A DNA stretch of 64,000 nt from assembly GCA_020736575.1 (NCBI GenBank), contig JAGPYM010000012.1:930001-994000 (forward strand), given 5' to 3'. Of the stretch, positions 1 to 11,505 are shown one piece after another. A model generated the notes under the pieces. It did not search any database and was not told where the DNA came from. It saw only the letters and a program-made list of their open reading frames with translations. Made by a program: the position numbers and the translations under genes. Source of the DNA: Thelonectria olida. Lineage: Eukaryota > Ascomycota > Sordariomycetes > Hypocreales > Nectriaceae. Within the stretch, counting starts at the first letter, position 1, and each line of letters starts with the position of its first letter.

Positions 1-12
1 ATGGTGTAAAAG

Positions 13-2037
13 CTAAATCCTATCCGCACCGCTAAAACTCTTGTTCCTTGTCAACGTCGCTCGTCCCACGCTTGCCCTCGGCAGTGCTTCGTAGCTAGAC
101 TTCCTGCGGCGAATTCCAGGCCGAGTCGGGTCGTCATGGCCAACCTGACCTCGCTCTGCGTCGAAGACGCCATCAGCCGGCATGGACGCGTTGTCTCTGA
201 TCTTGGCCACGAAGAAGGAAGATATAAAGACGCATGCGCCGCCAAGAGCAAGCACTACCGAGTAACTGTGGTCACCGGGTGTTCCGCGAGGCTTCTGCCA
301 GATCTTGAAGATGATGCTGGAGCCCAGCGTCGCGATGATCTGGGGCGCGGCGATGGCCATGTTGTGGATTCCGAGAATCACTCCAGCCTGGTCAACCTCC
401 TCTTCTTCTTCCGAATCATCACTTGAGCCTCCACCTCTACCGACCTGAGCGCCAATTGCCGATGAAGTAGCCGTGTCAGCATTCGACCCAAGGTCCAGCT
501 TTCTCAGCTTCCTGGCCCGGATCTTGGCATCTCGTCTACTAATCTCGGCGCTGATGATGGCGTACGGTGCCCAAAGAGTCATGGCCCATGTGATACCGAC
601 AAGGCCGATCAAAGCAGTTGCGGCGTTGACACTTCGCACAATGACGGTGCAAAACATGGCCGCTCCGAATAGGACCAGTGACGCAAACCAAGCTCTCTTG
701 AGCGTGAGTCCAGGGATTCTAAGGCGATCCAACCACGAAGGCTCTTCATCGTTCTCATATATGCTTGTGGGGTCCGAAGTGACGCTTTCAGCCGTGATAG
801 GCCGCGAGTCATAGGTCGGTGCAATGAAGAAAGGCAGAAAGACGTTGGTACACAAACTCACAATCGAGTTTACAAGAAGAGCAAAAGTGCCGATGCGGGT
901 TGCCTGCTCGTAAAGCTTGTCAAGCTCAGCCGGTGACATATTGGGGTTCTCTTCAAGGTAGGGTTCGACATAGATTTCTCCAATGTACGAGGATGTATAG
1001 AATAGCAGCGGGAAGAATCCGATCCAGGCAAAGAATTGGACTTGGCATACCCGCTTGATCTGAGGCGGAAGACGCTTGATCGACGTCATGATGGTGAAGA
1101 AGAAGGACAAGACATTTGGTCTATCCTTTTGGACGGGCCCCTCCAATCGAGGATCTCGTTCGGGGATTGTGGTGCTCAAGAAGATAGCCAAAGCAAGAAG
1201 TATGCTGGCGAGAGCGCAAAGAACTTGGAACTGGGTCTTGCCAAGAAACCACAGGTGTTTTGGAAGGTCGGCATACCCAGCAATGTATCCCACAATGTTT
1301 CCAAAGCCTGTCATACGGCTGGCCATGGCATTTGCAGCCTCTTGTTGGTGAGCCGGCGCACAATCGACGATGAAGGCACGGATGGAGGCCTGGACAGTGT
1401 TGATAGCAAAGTCCAGAACGTAGACTCCGATCACGGCAACGATAATGGTAATTGTCCTGACTCCTCCCGATTCTGGATCCGCGCCGAAAATTCCAAGAAT
1501 ATTGGCGACAATCTCCTTTGCCCAGGCCAGGAACAGAAGAGAGAAAATGGTTGCAATCGAACCACCGACCATGAAGGGTTTCCGCTTGCCCCATGGGAGA
1601 CGGCAGCTATCACTTAGCATGCCGACATATGGTTGCACCAACGTGCCGGTGAGAGGCCCTGCAATCCACACCAAGGCCATGAGCGACTTGCTGAGGCCGA
1701 GGGAAAGTAGATATGGCGAGCCATTGGACAGCTCGACGGACCATGCGACCTGAAGACCACCGATGCTGATGGTCAGAAGGATGAGATACCAGATGCTCTT
1801 GGTTGTCTGGCTGTCGTCTATATCCCCACGCGGAGTAGATTCCTCTGGGACATCATTTTGGTCTTCGCTGTTGCTGCTTAGCAGCGGCGACCGCTCGTTG
1901 AATCCCTCATCCGACTGATTGATAGATAGGTTGGATGGGCTGGCGCCGTCGCCTCGGAGCTGCTTCGGAAGGGAGCCCGCGGCAGCTGCGCGCGCATCGC
2001 CGGCAGCATCCGCAACAGCATCGGATGACGACGTCAT
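13..2037 (-). CDS. Sucrose/alpha-glucoside-type MFS transporter (GPH family)
   Basis: A single open frame encodes 674 residues and is complete, with stop codon TAG at 13-15. Residues 1-80 are hydrophilic and low in complexity. A multi-pass membrane region begins near residue 82. Residues 139-155 (GMLSD...LPWGKRKPF) form the conserved acidic/basic loop after the second membrane segment that marks plant SUT and fungal Sut1-type glycoside:proton symporters of the major facilitator superfamily. A long central loop, an acidic run (SDDSEEEEEV) between late membrane segments and a polar C-terminal tail are also visible. Known relatives, such as fission yeast Sut1, import sucrose or maltose with protons across the plasma membrane or vacuolar membrane; the exact substrate here is inferred. 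The gene is divergent from the membrane-protein gene at 3563, so the 1.5 kb between them holds both promoters. No intron is needed. Confidence 0.85.
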   Translation of the reverse strand: MTSSSDAVADAAGDARAAAAGSLPKQLRGDGASPSNLSINQSDEGFNERSPLLSSNSEDQNDVPEESTPRGDIDDSQTTKSIWYLILLTISIGGLQVAWSVELSNGSPYLLSLGLSKSLMALVWIAGPLTGTLVQPYVGMLSDSCRLPWGKRKPFMVGGSIATIFSLLFLAWAKEIVANILGIFGADPESGGVRTITIIVAVIGVYVLDFAINTVQASIRAFIVDCAPAHQQEAANAMASRMTGFGNIVGYIAGYADLPKHLWFLGKTQFQVLCALASILLALAIFLSTTIPERDPRLEGPVQKDRPNVLSFFFTIMTSIKRLPPQIKRVCQVQFFAWIGFFPLLFYTSSYIGEIYVEPYLEENPNMSPAELDKLYEQATRIGTFALLVNSIVSLCTNVFLPFFIAPTYDSRPITAESVTSDPTSIYENDEEPSWLDRLRIPGLTLKRAWFASLVLFGAAMFCTVIVRSVNAATALIGLVGITWAMTLWAPYAIISAEISRRDAKIRARKLRKLDLGSNADTATSSAIGAQVGRGGGSSDDSEEEEEVDQAGVILGIHNMAIAAPQIIATLGSSIIFKIWQKPRGTPGDHSYSVVLALGGACVFISSFFVAKIRDNASMPADGVFDAERGQVGHDDPTRPGIRRRKSSYEALPRASVGRATLTRNKSFSGADRI

Positions 2038-3562
2038 TGTATATGTGAATATTCAGGGCGCGACGGCCTCGAGCATTGGCGGATTGTGGAGCTTGAATCT
2101 TGGGCGATGATGCGGTGAAGTTTGGGATGATGTCGTGACGAAGTGAGGTCGGGTTTCGGAGGGAGTGGTCCCGGGCCGAAGGTAGGTAGATGAGAGGGAG
2201 GCAAGGGAGGTTCTAACGGCTACACTAGGTGCAACGTCTATGAATCAGCAGTGGAGATTTCATGCTCGGACATGCAATAATAAAGGGACTCTTGAAACAG
2301 CGCGTCTGCCTAGGATTGCGATAATTAAGGGACGAATGTTGACGGTCTTCGGGCACCCATCAGGTGGCCAGTCAAGCCATCCCGTCACAAGACAGCGAGC
2401 AGGCGGAAGCTGCACTCAGCCGTGGGTGGTCATGACAGGCTCATGGTTGCGTCACTGCAGCCAACCGCATCGTGCCGTGTGTGATCAGCACCGTGCCTGG
2501 TTTGGATGGGCTGGGCTGGACACGCCGGAGAGATTGGTCAGGCCGACAAATCAGCGTGCGGCCCCTTGCTGAGACTGTTCGTTGAAAGGTGACGAGGTGG
2601 TGTTCTAACTTGAGTAAGCTCGTCGAAGATGGGTGGCTTTGGGTGTCATTGTTCCGTCCGCGTGGGAATTCTACCATGAGCCCTGGGCGTTGGTTCGGGG
2701 GTCGGGTGGGCTTGGTGAAAGCGGCGAAGCACTGTCAGGCTGGGGGCGGGGGCGAGTCGGAGAAGGGGTTCAAAACTCCAGCACCACCAATAAGCTTCTG
2801 TCATTGGTACTTGGCTACCCTAGACAACTTGGGAGAGATTTTGTCCAGAAACGAGGAGCCTTGGATCCGACTAAACGCAGTGCTTGGGTGCACCTTGGAC
2901 TTTGAGATATGCTTCAGGAGGTGTGCCTTTTTATTGCCGCAGATCTTGATCATGGCATACCACAAGTTGTGGTGATATTTCCAATCGGGGAGGACCGCAG
3001 TAATACAGCCTATGTGGGAGATGTAGCAAGTGTCAACAAAACAGACAGCGAGAAAGTAGAACAGGGTGCATGCATGCAAACAACCTATAAACCTCATATG
3101 AATTCTCGTCCCCGAGTATTTACAGATTGCAGCCCATTAACTATTTGATTGTTGTTGCATATTTGCATAAATATCGTCATGGATTCAAACGTTTTCACGT
3201 GCCCATTTGCCCAACCGCACCAGTCACCCAAGCAGGATTTGGGAATTGGGGAACAAAGCGCTAACAAGTAAACTTGAGAACAAAGAATCATCAGACATTA
3301 AGTACGAATCAAGGCCCCCCCCGAGCGCAAATGAAACACCAACTCATCTACCATCAAACAAACGGAAAACAGGGCAAACATATTTGCCAGGTTCCTATGC
3401 TTTCCCATCTGTGACTGATCATCACCCATGCCCAAATTTCCAGCCACCCTGTGGCGCTGGGACTTATTACGTCCCACTACGAATACTGGCCCCTTCCACA
3501 AGCTGCAGTCTTTCATCACCGACTTCACCAACGACAACAATTTACCAGACCAGCTTCTTCCC
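2038..3562. other. Divergent intergenic region with two promoters
   Basis: This 1.5 kb separates two genes that point away from each other. I see no credible coding frame: the open frames present are under about 130 residues, overlap one another and resemble nothing I know. It must contain the start regions of both the transporter and the membrane-protein gene. A pyrimidine-rich stretch lies just before the ATG at 3563. Confidence 0.6.
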
Positions 3563-5282
3563 ATGGCTCCAGTCAGCCTCGAGCGTGATATCAGGTGCGC
3601 GCCCACCCAGGGACTTCTGCCACATGACCTCTCGCCAGAGAAACTAACATGTCGTCTAGCTATGGCCCCGCAGCTGTCGTCGCTAGCCATGCTGTGGCAG
3701 CGGTCTACTTGATGGTTGAGGCAGGTCGGAGCCTCCACCGCGCATATCAGAACCTCGGGCCGTCCCAAGACACTCGAGGACAGATTGCAAGGAGGAACGT
3801 ATTGTTACCCCTCTTTGCAGGCCTGGCCCTCATCAGCCTGGCTCGGGCGGTGTACGGGGCGGTCGACTATGGCGTCTTATCCTACAAGGTCTGGGCTAGC
3901 ACTTACGGTCTCGAGTTGCCTGTCCGGTATGTCATCTGGTGCTGACATCCTGGGAACCTCTGAGCAGAAACTTACACAGCGCTAGGTTATACGGAGACAA
4001 GGGAATATTTGGCGAAAACGCAACTCCCGTCTACCTCAATCACTGGCTGAACGATACACCAATTTATCTTGATGCTCTACAGATACTCACAGAGAAGCCC
4101 CGGCGCTTTTGGTGGGGACAGCAGCTCGATCTTGGCTTGATATCATGGAGTATGTTTCTTGCCATCGAGGGACGGCGGCGTAACATCCGGCTGCTATGGG
4201 GGTACCAGTTGCTGGGGCAGATCGTTTCGCTCGCATTCGCTCAGAACCTCTTCTTCGTCGCAATGCTATTGACGCCCGTGCCCCTACCGGTGCAAGCTGG
4301 TGGCTCATCGCCTCTTGCGAGGTATGTCATTACGACCGCTATTAGTAAACACATACTAACACCTTCCAGATTCGCTCGCCTAGTATTTCCTCAGAAGCCC
4401 GCCAATTGGACACCAAACGTGTCGGTGTTTGCAATTTTGCTGACCCTCAACTATGCGAACATCTTCTGGGCGCCTACTCAATTCGGCGATGCAAGCTTTA
4501 AGTATTGGGTTCTGGCCTCTCGAGCTCTAACTACGGCCCCGTTACTGGTACAGTACGTTATCCCAGCCAGCTGGGGAAGTAGATATCGGGACATTGGAGA
4601 TGTATACGGCACTTACAAGACGCTGTTCAAAGCCATCTCGGTGGTTACATTTTTGCTTCATCTCCGAACGTCCCTTCCAGCGTTGTTCTTCAATGAACCG
4701 GATCCTCACCGTCACCGCCATAGCGTTTACCTTACGTCTGATGTGGAGCGACGGTTTGCATGGGAGCGAACTACCTCTGCATTTGGGAGGCTTCTGGAAT
4801 CTACATCTGACCATCCCGTGGTCGGGTTAGTTGGCGCCGACGTAATCCTGGCGAGCGTCAGCATCGGGTTCTGGGTCGCAACCCGGGCGATGAACACGTT
4901 TGACATTCTGGCGTGTACAATGCCCGGGTTTTCCGGCCAACAAGAGCCGGAAGACAAGCCAGCAAAGCCGGTAACTATGGCGTGGTGGGAAGCCAAGGCG
5001 TTGATGTCTGGTGCGAACGGAACAGGTGTGGAAGCAGAAGAAGAAAGCCCATCAAGGCGCCGAGGCAGACGGCGCAAGAGCAAAAGCAAGACAAAGAAGA
5101 ACGAGCCTGACGACGGCGCTTACAAGCCAGCGCCATCCGAAGTATCAGCCACAGAGGGTGATGTGCTTCCAAGCGACGACTGGGATTGGGAGTCGGCGGC
5201 CGTGGTCTGGGGCTTGACAGCGCTAGGGGGGCTGGGGCTCGGCAGTGCCGGCGCGTACGGCAGCGAAATCATTGCCGTGTGA
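3563..5282 (+). CDS. Multi-pass membrane protein of unknown function (four exons)
   Basis: I join exons 3563-3594, 3660-3926, 3986-4321 and 4370-5282 into a 515-residue protein. Each intron has GT...AG ends; introns 1 and 3 contain a good branch site (CTAAC and TACTAAC). The start ATG at 3563 is the first in frame, and exon 1 supplies only MAPVSLERDI before the frame continues into SYGP. The protein has about seven hydrophobic segments between residues 20 and 380, including conserved-looking FWWGQQLDLG and YANIFW stretches. A soluble tail follows with a very basic patch (SRRRGRRRKSKSKTKK) and an acidic patch (SDDWDWES), then a final hydrophobic Gly/Ala/Leu-rich segment. I do not recognise the family. 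It looks like an ascomycete-specific integral membrane protein, and no function can be assigned. The third intron is 48 bases, in frame and free of stops. Confidence 0.75.
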
Positions 5283-7561
5283 GGTATTCGTAGAAAGCCT
5301 AATCAAGGAGGGGCGGGTGAATGACGATAAGAACGGGAGTTGTCAGGTGGGCGAAGGCCGAAAGATGGCGATAGCGAGGCGATAGCGAGGAGCGATGGTG
5401 GGCGGCAGCGGGCGGTAATAGTGGGCTGGATTGATTTCGCGATGTCCTCAGGCGGGGATGAATGATTTTCGAGTGGGAGGAGGTGGGGGATTGGTGGGAG
5501 AAGGGCACTGCGGAGTAGATTGGGCTTGTATGGGCTGAACATGTACGTAACGAGAGACTGCAATGAGTGACGCTTGCGGTGGTAGCCGTGTACGAATACA
5601 ACCGGACAGTCAAGCTTTTTCGTTGTGTTGTTGTGGTCAGTCCGTGCTCATCGTTTTAACCGGCATGTTGAGTTGAATTTTCTTGCTTTGCAAATTCTTT
5701 ACAAATTCTTTACAAATTCTTCATGGCTTCTAGATCTGTCTCGGACTTTATCCATGAACCTGGAATGGTGTGCACATCCATTTCGGGTTGCAAGCAGCTC
5801 CCAACAGTAATTCAAACACAGGCATACAACGTACATCCGTTGGGCGGGCCTCGCCCGTGTTCCCATATCACGTAACCCCGACCAATGCAGCCTGTTGGAG
5901 TTGAGGGGAAAATCTGGGCCTCCGCAGCGGGCGGCTGGACTTGCTCGTCGACTCCGAAGCTGGTGGGAAGAAGGGGGTTTCATCCAAGGCGACGGTTGTA
6001 ACACTGGACCCGACCCGAGTGTTACACCGGCTGCACGGAGAAGAAGGGGAAGAGAATTTCTCGATGGCTATTCGCAGAGTGAAGGACAACAAAGAACTGT
6101 CGTGTCTTTTGTCTTTTGAGCCGCCACATGAATCACGCTGTCGACGCTAAAAGCAAATGACTGCATCTGGCAATTTTGGGCATTATTTGGTGGCTTCGCT
6201 AGGCGCCCGCCGTGGTGGAATCGGAATGGAAGGACGCCTTCTTTGTCAACAACTGGCTTGAGCGGGCGTTCCTTGTTCTTGTTCTTGTTGCATGTCAGGT
6301 CGCACGGCCTGTGCGTCATCCTTGGTTCTCATCATCCACTAACACCAAGCCCTGTTGCGAATGCAAGACAAGACACGGGGGGAGGACCAACAACGAGGCG
6401 TGGTTACTGTGCCCTGTGCTGTTAATGGCTATTGTCCCCCACAGGATTGTTTGGTCTCAGGAGACGCACTTAGACGCCTCTTCTAATGCTGGAGAAGATT
6501 ACGCACTACCGAGTACAATTTCTTGATCGACAGGCTTGCATAACAGCCCGTTGCCATCAGTTCGGGCCGTCATTTCGCGGAGATTCCCTTCCAATGAAAG
6601 CCGCCAGACACCAGGCTGGACGCTCTGGTCATGTCTCTGACGCGGGGGTTACTCATCCGGAGGTCACTCGGGTCATTCGGCGTCTGCAGGAGGACGAACA
6701 AGAAGTGACGGGGACGAGTCCGGGAACGAACCAAAAAAGAAAAGGGCTCGGCCTTCAAAAAAATCTCCCACCACCACCACCAACGACAAGCACCAAGCCT
6801 TCGCCTGCCCCTTTTGAAAGTTGGGGGGGCTGATAGTGGCGTTGGCGTCCCCAAAAATCCCCCCCCTTGCTTAGGCCTAGTGGTCCCCAGTCTCCAGTGG
6901 CAGAGAGGCGACCCAAAAACACACCCTTGCTCACCACACGGCAGCACAGGGTTTCTCCAGTCGGCTTGATGCTCCGCCATGGGTTTTTTCGGGGCCCTGC
7001 TCTGGCAATTGGAGGGGGAGTGTCATGGCTGACTTCATCGTGCGGGCCCTTTTGATCCTTGACCCCCGTTAAGCCGCCGTGAACAGCCCGAATCCTCCGC
7101 CCGCTCTCCCCCTCCCCCAATTCGCTGCTGCGGCCACTCATCATCTTTCCCCAAGGCTGCTAAGCTGGGCTGGACTCTGCTCCTGCGTCCAGACAATCCA
7201 CTATCCACATGGCATCCTGAATTGGAAGGGAAATGGTGGCTACTTCTGTTCTTGCCACCTGGGACCCTGGTTTCCTTGCTTTGACTTGGCGCCCCCGGCC
7301 GAAACGGCCATTGTTCTGAGCGGTTTTCTCCGGGGCTTCCTTATAACTAAGAGGCCTCTGCTTCTTTGCTTCCCGTTATTAAACGTTCAAAGCCTTTACA
7401 TAAGACCTATTTCGTGCCCAGTTCTTCAAGTTGAATCCATCCTCAACTGTCCTGGACAACCCACTACGAACCCAGACGTCACCACACATACGTCTGCTGC
7501 CTTCCCCCAAGAGGCCACTCTCTCTCCACTCTTCACCAACACCCCAACCACAACCACAGCA
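5283..7561. other. Intergenic region without recognisable genes
   Basis: This 2.3 kb between two plus-strand genes holds no coding frame that I can support. It contains a short tandem repeat at 5690-5721. From about 6760 there is a strongly biased region with C and G runs, followed by a leader open to position 7079 in the frame of the next gene but without an ATG. The second half probably carries the promoter and 5' leader of the 7562 gene. Confidence 0.5.
5690..5721. repeat. Short tandem repeat, 11-base unit, three copies
   Basis: The unit acaaattcttt is repeated nearly three times (first copy begins with g, last copy lacks one t). It is A+T rich and lies in intergenic DNA. It is probably a slippage product. 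Confidence 0.85.
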
Positions 7562-7999
7562 ATGGCCATTCGAGAGTCAATCCGCCGTGCTCTGCGCAGG
7601 TCCGACATGTCCGATTCTTCACAAAGCGAGGCTACTAGCCCCGTGAACAGCACCACCTCCACGAGCAAAACCTCCATTTCCTCCAAGTCATCAGGATCCC
7701 GTCTAACGCGGACGTGGACCTGGGGATCCAACAAGGAGCAGATTCAACAAGCCAAGGAACAACGCAAGTCCAAGAGCAAGCCCAAGCGACGCATCGTCCA
7801 TCCCAGCGAGCGACCGCTTACCGAGCAAAACCTGCGCCACCAGGAGATGCTCTCGCAGTTCACCTGGACGTTTGGTGCATCAAGCCCGGAGCAGGTTGAG
7901 GACGATGGCTTCATCGGCATTAGCCCCTGTTGCACCCGCGCTCCCAGCCTGGCTGACTACGACCCCAACACCGACAGCGATCGCTCGTCGTCCTCGTAG
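7562..7999 (+). CDS. Small conserved hypothetical fungal protein
   Basis: The frame gives 145 residues from ATG 7562, which follows a C/A-rich leader; the frame is open upstream but lacks an earlier ATG. The N-terminus is basic (RESIRRALRR). It is followed by a Ser/Thr-rich stretch (residues 18-48), a Lys-rich segment and the block HPSERPLTEQNLRHQEML (about residues 79-96), which I associate with small uncharacterised proteins in Sordariomycetes. The C-terminus has GISPC and a Ser run. No membrane segment or catalytic motif is visible, so no function can be assigned. The unusually long leader (frame open for about 480 bases before the ATG) could be transcribed. The conserved block makes a real gene much more likely than chance. 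Confidence 0.65.
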   Translation: MAIRESIRRALRRSDMSDSSQSEATSPVNSTTSTSKTSISSKSSGSRLTRTWTWGSNKEQIQQAKEQRKSKSKPKRRIVHPSERPLTEQNLRHQEMLSQFTWTFGASSPEQVEDDGFIGISPCCTRAPSLADYDPNTDSDRSSSS

Positions 8000-8382
8000 G
8001 ACTCGAGCTGTCACACCCGTTGAGGGTGGTCACTAAGAAAAGAAAAGCGGACATGCCGATCCTGGATGCCTAGTTCGATCCCGAGCGAGTTTAGGGCGTT
8101 GCCTCCAAACACACTCTCGCACGGCCAACGCTTGCCCCCAACCACCAACCACTTCACACCACCGGCCTTGCCCCGGATGTCACACCAACCATCCTCTTCC
8201 CGTCTCTCGGATGTGTTGCCCCTTTTCTTGTCTAGATCGGCAACGACCGGATTATCCGCACAGCATCACCAATTCCGGAACGTTGGATCGAGTCGCTGAA
8301 CGCCGGAGACACCAGTGAGAGAAGAGGCTTCACGGCATCTACCGTTACTCACTTCATCCACACAACACTTCTACTGTACATA

Positions 8383-8420
8383 CACACCATACACACACAC
8401 ACACACGCACATACACACAT
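8383..8420. repeat. Imperfect CA microsatellite
   Basis: A run of alternating c and a, interrupted once or twice, lies about 390 bases after the stop codon of the small hypothetical gene. It is longest and uninterrupted at about 8389-8406. Confidence 0.85.
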
Positions 8421-10331
8421 CATGATTTACTACGACCACAAAAGCAGTGCGCGCGTTGGTCGAATCCATCGCAGAGACGATGACTAAATCATCAGAGGCA
8501 GAAGACAGAACTGGAGGACTATCTTAATTGCCAGTTGATTCATATATCACGGGAACCACGAAATAACAAAGACGTTTGGAATCTTGTTTTTAGCGATACA
8601 TCAGGGCATGCCTGGCATGGCATGGCATGGACATACACAGGCTGGGCATAGACACCAGGACAGGCGTTCAATCAATTGATGCAAAAAACCCAGACTCGAT
8701 TTTGGGTTTTCCATTTTGCTTCACCTTTTTTTGACCATCATTTCCGTCTGCGTGATGCAACGTTCCGGCCCTTTGTTGTTGAATACCCGACGGATGAAGT
8801 CGAAAGGCTATCGAGACTGGTGCAGATCTCAGGGTCTTCCGGGCCCATCATAGATCGCTTCCCAAACCTTGCGAGCAATGCCAAGCTTGTTCCGTGCACC
8901 AGGCTGAAATGGAAGTGAAGGTATCCGGAAACGTTCACAGATCGACTTTTAGCCACACCCACCGCCTCTTCTCGTTGTGTCGTGGATATTCTTGTTTCTT
9001 GTTTTTGACTTTGTGTAGTTATGTCCGAAGTTCACATTTCAAGCAGTTTCAAGGTTGGACTAACCATTTTGTGCTTTGGCGAGGAAGGCTGGCGAGTTGG
9101 CTACGCACAGGGCTGTCACGGATGCCTGGATGTGGACAGGCGTTTCGCTATTGAGCAGAGCTCAGAAGTTGAAGGACACACCATGATCCGCCACAATTAT
9201 CAAATATCCGGTGGCAACTGACTCTTCTTGCGATTTCTTAGCCTTACCGCTTCCCCTCCCGTCGAGGGGCGGATGCTCTTAAATGAAGCTATTCACAGCC
9301 GTCGCAGCAGCCGTCGCAGGAGCCGAGCCACCGAACAGCCCTTCGAACAGCTTATTCGTTACGTGTCTCCGAGCAGTTCTCTCACAGAGACTTAATGGAA
9401 GAAGTTCAAACAGGATTAGAATAGGCAGGCAAACCACATTCTTGCATGGCTTTGGACATGACCGAGATGGGCGAGCTTCGAAGCAAGGGGCTGACATGAT
9501 AGGCCGGAGTGTCATCGCCATCAAGTCTGCAGTGTCACGAGGCTGAGCAAAGCTGGAGCTTCTTGGCCGAATAGCTTTTGTCCTTGCTACTACGTAAACT
9601 CTCGCTTCCACGTTCAAGGAATCAACTAGAGATCGAGGCATAGCAATCAATCATGGGAAAATGTAACAACAGATAAATTACGGGAGGCTCCATTTAGTGA
9701 AGACACGAAAGGCCCCGTACTCAAAGAACGTTGAAAGTATTGCTCTTGTCTCGTGCTCCGTACAATGAATGTACAGGGCATCCGGCTCAAGATCAGTCGT
9801 TGCGACTGGGCTGATCGAGCAATGGCATAAGACGACAGGCGTTGAACGCGTTGCACATGAGCGAAGACTTACTGTAGAAGAAGAAGCAGTATTTTACGAT
9901 GGACTCGAGATCAGAGTCCCAATAGTCAAGCACCTTGGGCATTGTATCCATAGGTTCTGGCTGCGGTACAGCATTGCCATGCGGAAGAGAAAGTAGACCA
10001 ACTTGATGAAAAATTTGAGTCGAAGTTGGGAGGAAGATGTGTCAATGCCGCGCACTGTCTTCTGAGACCTCAGCGACCTTCGGAGGACAGTGTCAAAATC
10101 GAAGCGAGAAACGGTACGTTTCACATGATTGAGCAAATGGCTTCGGAAAGGCGATGCTATGAACATGACAGATAAGTTCAATGGGGCATGCCATCTTCTC
10201 TGCTTGGAACTTTCCAAATGGAAAGATATACCGATGCCAGTCCTCAGCATCATATTCGTCCTTCAATCAGAGCCTGCCTATCATTGAGTCTTTGGCTTTG
10301 GCATGTGAGGGAACACAGTGCAAGTCGCCAA

Positions 10332-10376
10332 CCAATGGAAATCCGCCACTATTGCGGTCACAGAATTGAGCACGTG
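10332..10376 (+). promoter_or_regulatory. CCAAT box and CACGTG element upstream of ribosomal protein S18
   Basis: A CCAAT pentamer is at 10332-10336 and a palindromic CACGTG (followed by AC) at 10371-10376, about 170-210 bases before the S18 start codon. CCAAT is bound by the Hap complex, and CACGTGAC is the Cbf1-type site. In ascomycetes other than budding yeast, Cbf1 has been linked to ribosomal protein promoters. The sites are seen directly; their use here is inferred. Confidence 0.35.
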
Positions 10377-10541
10377 ACTAGGAGCAAATAAGTGCGCACC
10401 ATTCTTGCCCTACTCATGCCCCCACAGGGTCGAAAATTCACCACTTTAAGCGAGGGCTACGAAATCTCCGCCTTCTTACCTTCAACCGCGAACATCGAAT
10501 CTCAACGAGCACACGGCAACGACCGATCGAAGTTGCCCATC

Positions 10542-11207
10542 ATGTCGCTCGTCACGGGAGAGAAGTCGAACTTCCAGTTCGTAAGTCATCCCTCTCTGCG
10601 TGTTGATGCGCTCTGTCGCCACATCCGCTGAGGCGCTGTTCCCGGCGTCAACGACTTGACCGAGTTGCAAATATCAAAAATCACTGCTCAGCGTCTAACG
10701 ATTGACAGATTCTCCGTCTTCTTAACACCAATGTCGACGGAAAGCAGAAGGTTATGTACGCCTTGACCAAGATCAAGGGTGTCGGTCGCCGATACTCTAA
10801 CTTGGTCTGCAAGAAGGCTGATGTCGATCTGAACAAGCGGTACGGATATCTTGGAATCCCTCGCACGAGCGGGCAGGGTGAATAACGAATACTGACAATT
10901 CTGCAGCGCCGGTGAGCTCACCTCCGAAGAGCTCGAGCGTATCGTCACCATCATCCAGAACCCTACCCAATACAAGATTCCTTCCTGGTTCCTCAACCGA
11001 CAGCGTGATATCGTCGACGGCAAGGACTCGCACATTCTGGCCAACGGTGTCGACTCCAAGCTTCGTGACGATCTCGAGCGCCTCAAGAAGATCCGCGCTC
11101 ACCGTGGTCTCCGACACTACTGGGGCCTCCGTGTCCGCGGTCAGCACACCAAGACCACCGGTCGCCGTGGCCGAACCGTCGGTGTCTCCAAGAAGAAGGG
11201 TGGTTAA
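10542..11207 (+). CDS. RPS18: 40S ribosomal protein S18 (uS13)
   Basis: Three exons (10542-10580, 10709-10839, 10907-11207) join to 156 residues, the normal length for eukaryotic S18. The protein begins [18 protein letters not shown] and has the helix-turn-helix segment [11 protein letters not shown]. It ends with the basic tail characteristic of the family: [20 protein letters not shown] and [16 protein letters not shown]18 sits in the head of the small ribosomal subunit and contributes to inter-subunit bridges and P-site contacts. Intron 1 (128 bases) follows codon 13, and intron 2 (67 bases) splits an arginine codon; both have GT...AG ends. An intron very near the start codon is common in fungal ribosomal protein genes. 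Codon use is strongly biased to C-ending codons in exon 3, as expected for high expression. The gene faces SDO1 tail to tail. Confidence 0.97.
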
Positions 11208-11505
11208 ACATATCAATGGTGTTGGTTTTGGGTGGACAGGCGTGACGGCTGGTTTCTCCTTTTCTGAGCATTTCGAGAGGATTGCTTTCCGGCATATGCA
11301 GCTAGGGCTGTACTCTAGGTTAGAGTCACGAAACAAAAAGCATTCAACTACAAGTGTTCAAACGGATCGATGGATTGGGTTTCCCAGTAATTTTGTGATG
11401 TTCACGATAAATGATGCAAAAGAAAAGCAATGGTGGATTTGGCGGCCCACTATCAATACAAAGGTTCATCAAAGATATAAGGGTATCATGTGTTTCTCAT
11501 TGTTC

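Larger units (their letters stand above)
8000..10541. other. Intergenic region without recognisable genes
   Basis: The 2.5 kb before ribosomal protein S18 has only short overlapping open frames on both strands, none with recognisable features. It includes the 3' region of the small hypothetical gene, a CA microsatellite near 8389, a short catggc-type repeat near 8608-8630 and the S18 promoter at the right end. Confidence 0.5.

Noticed and set aside
2765..2780. ggttcaaaact, resembling a tRNA B-box
   Set aside because: It departs from the B-box consensus at the conserved pyrimidine positions, and no A-box or acceptor-stem pairing is seen upstream.
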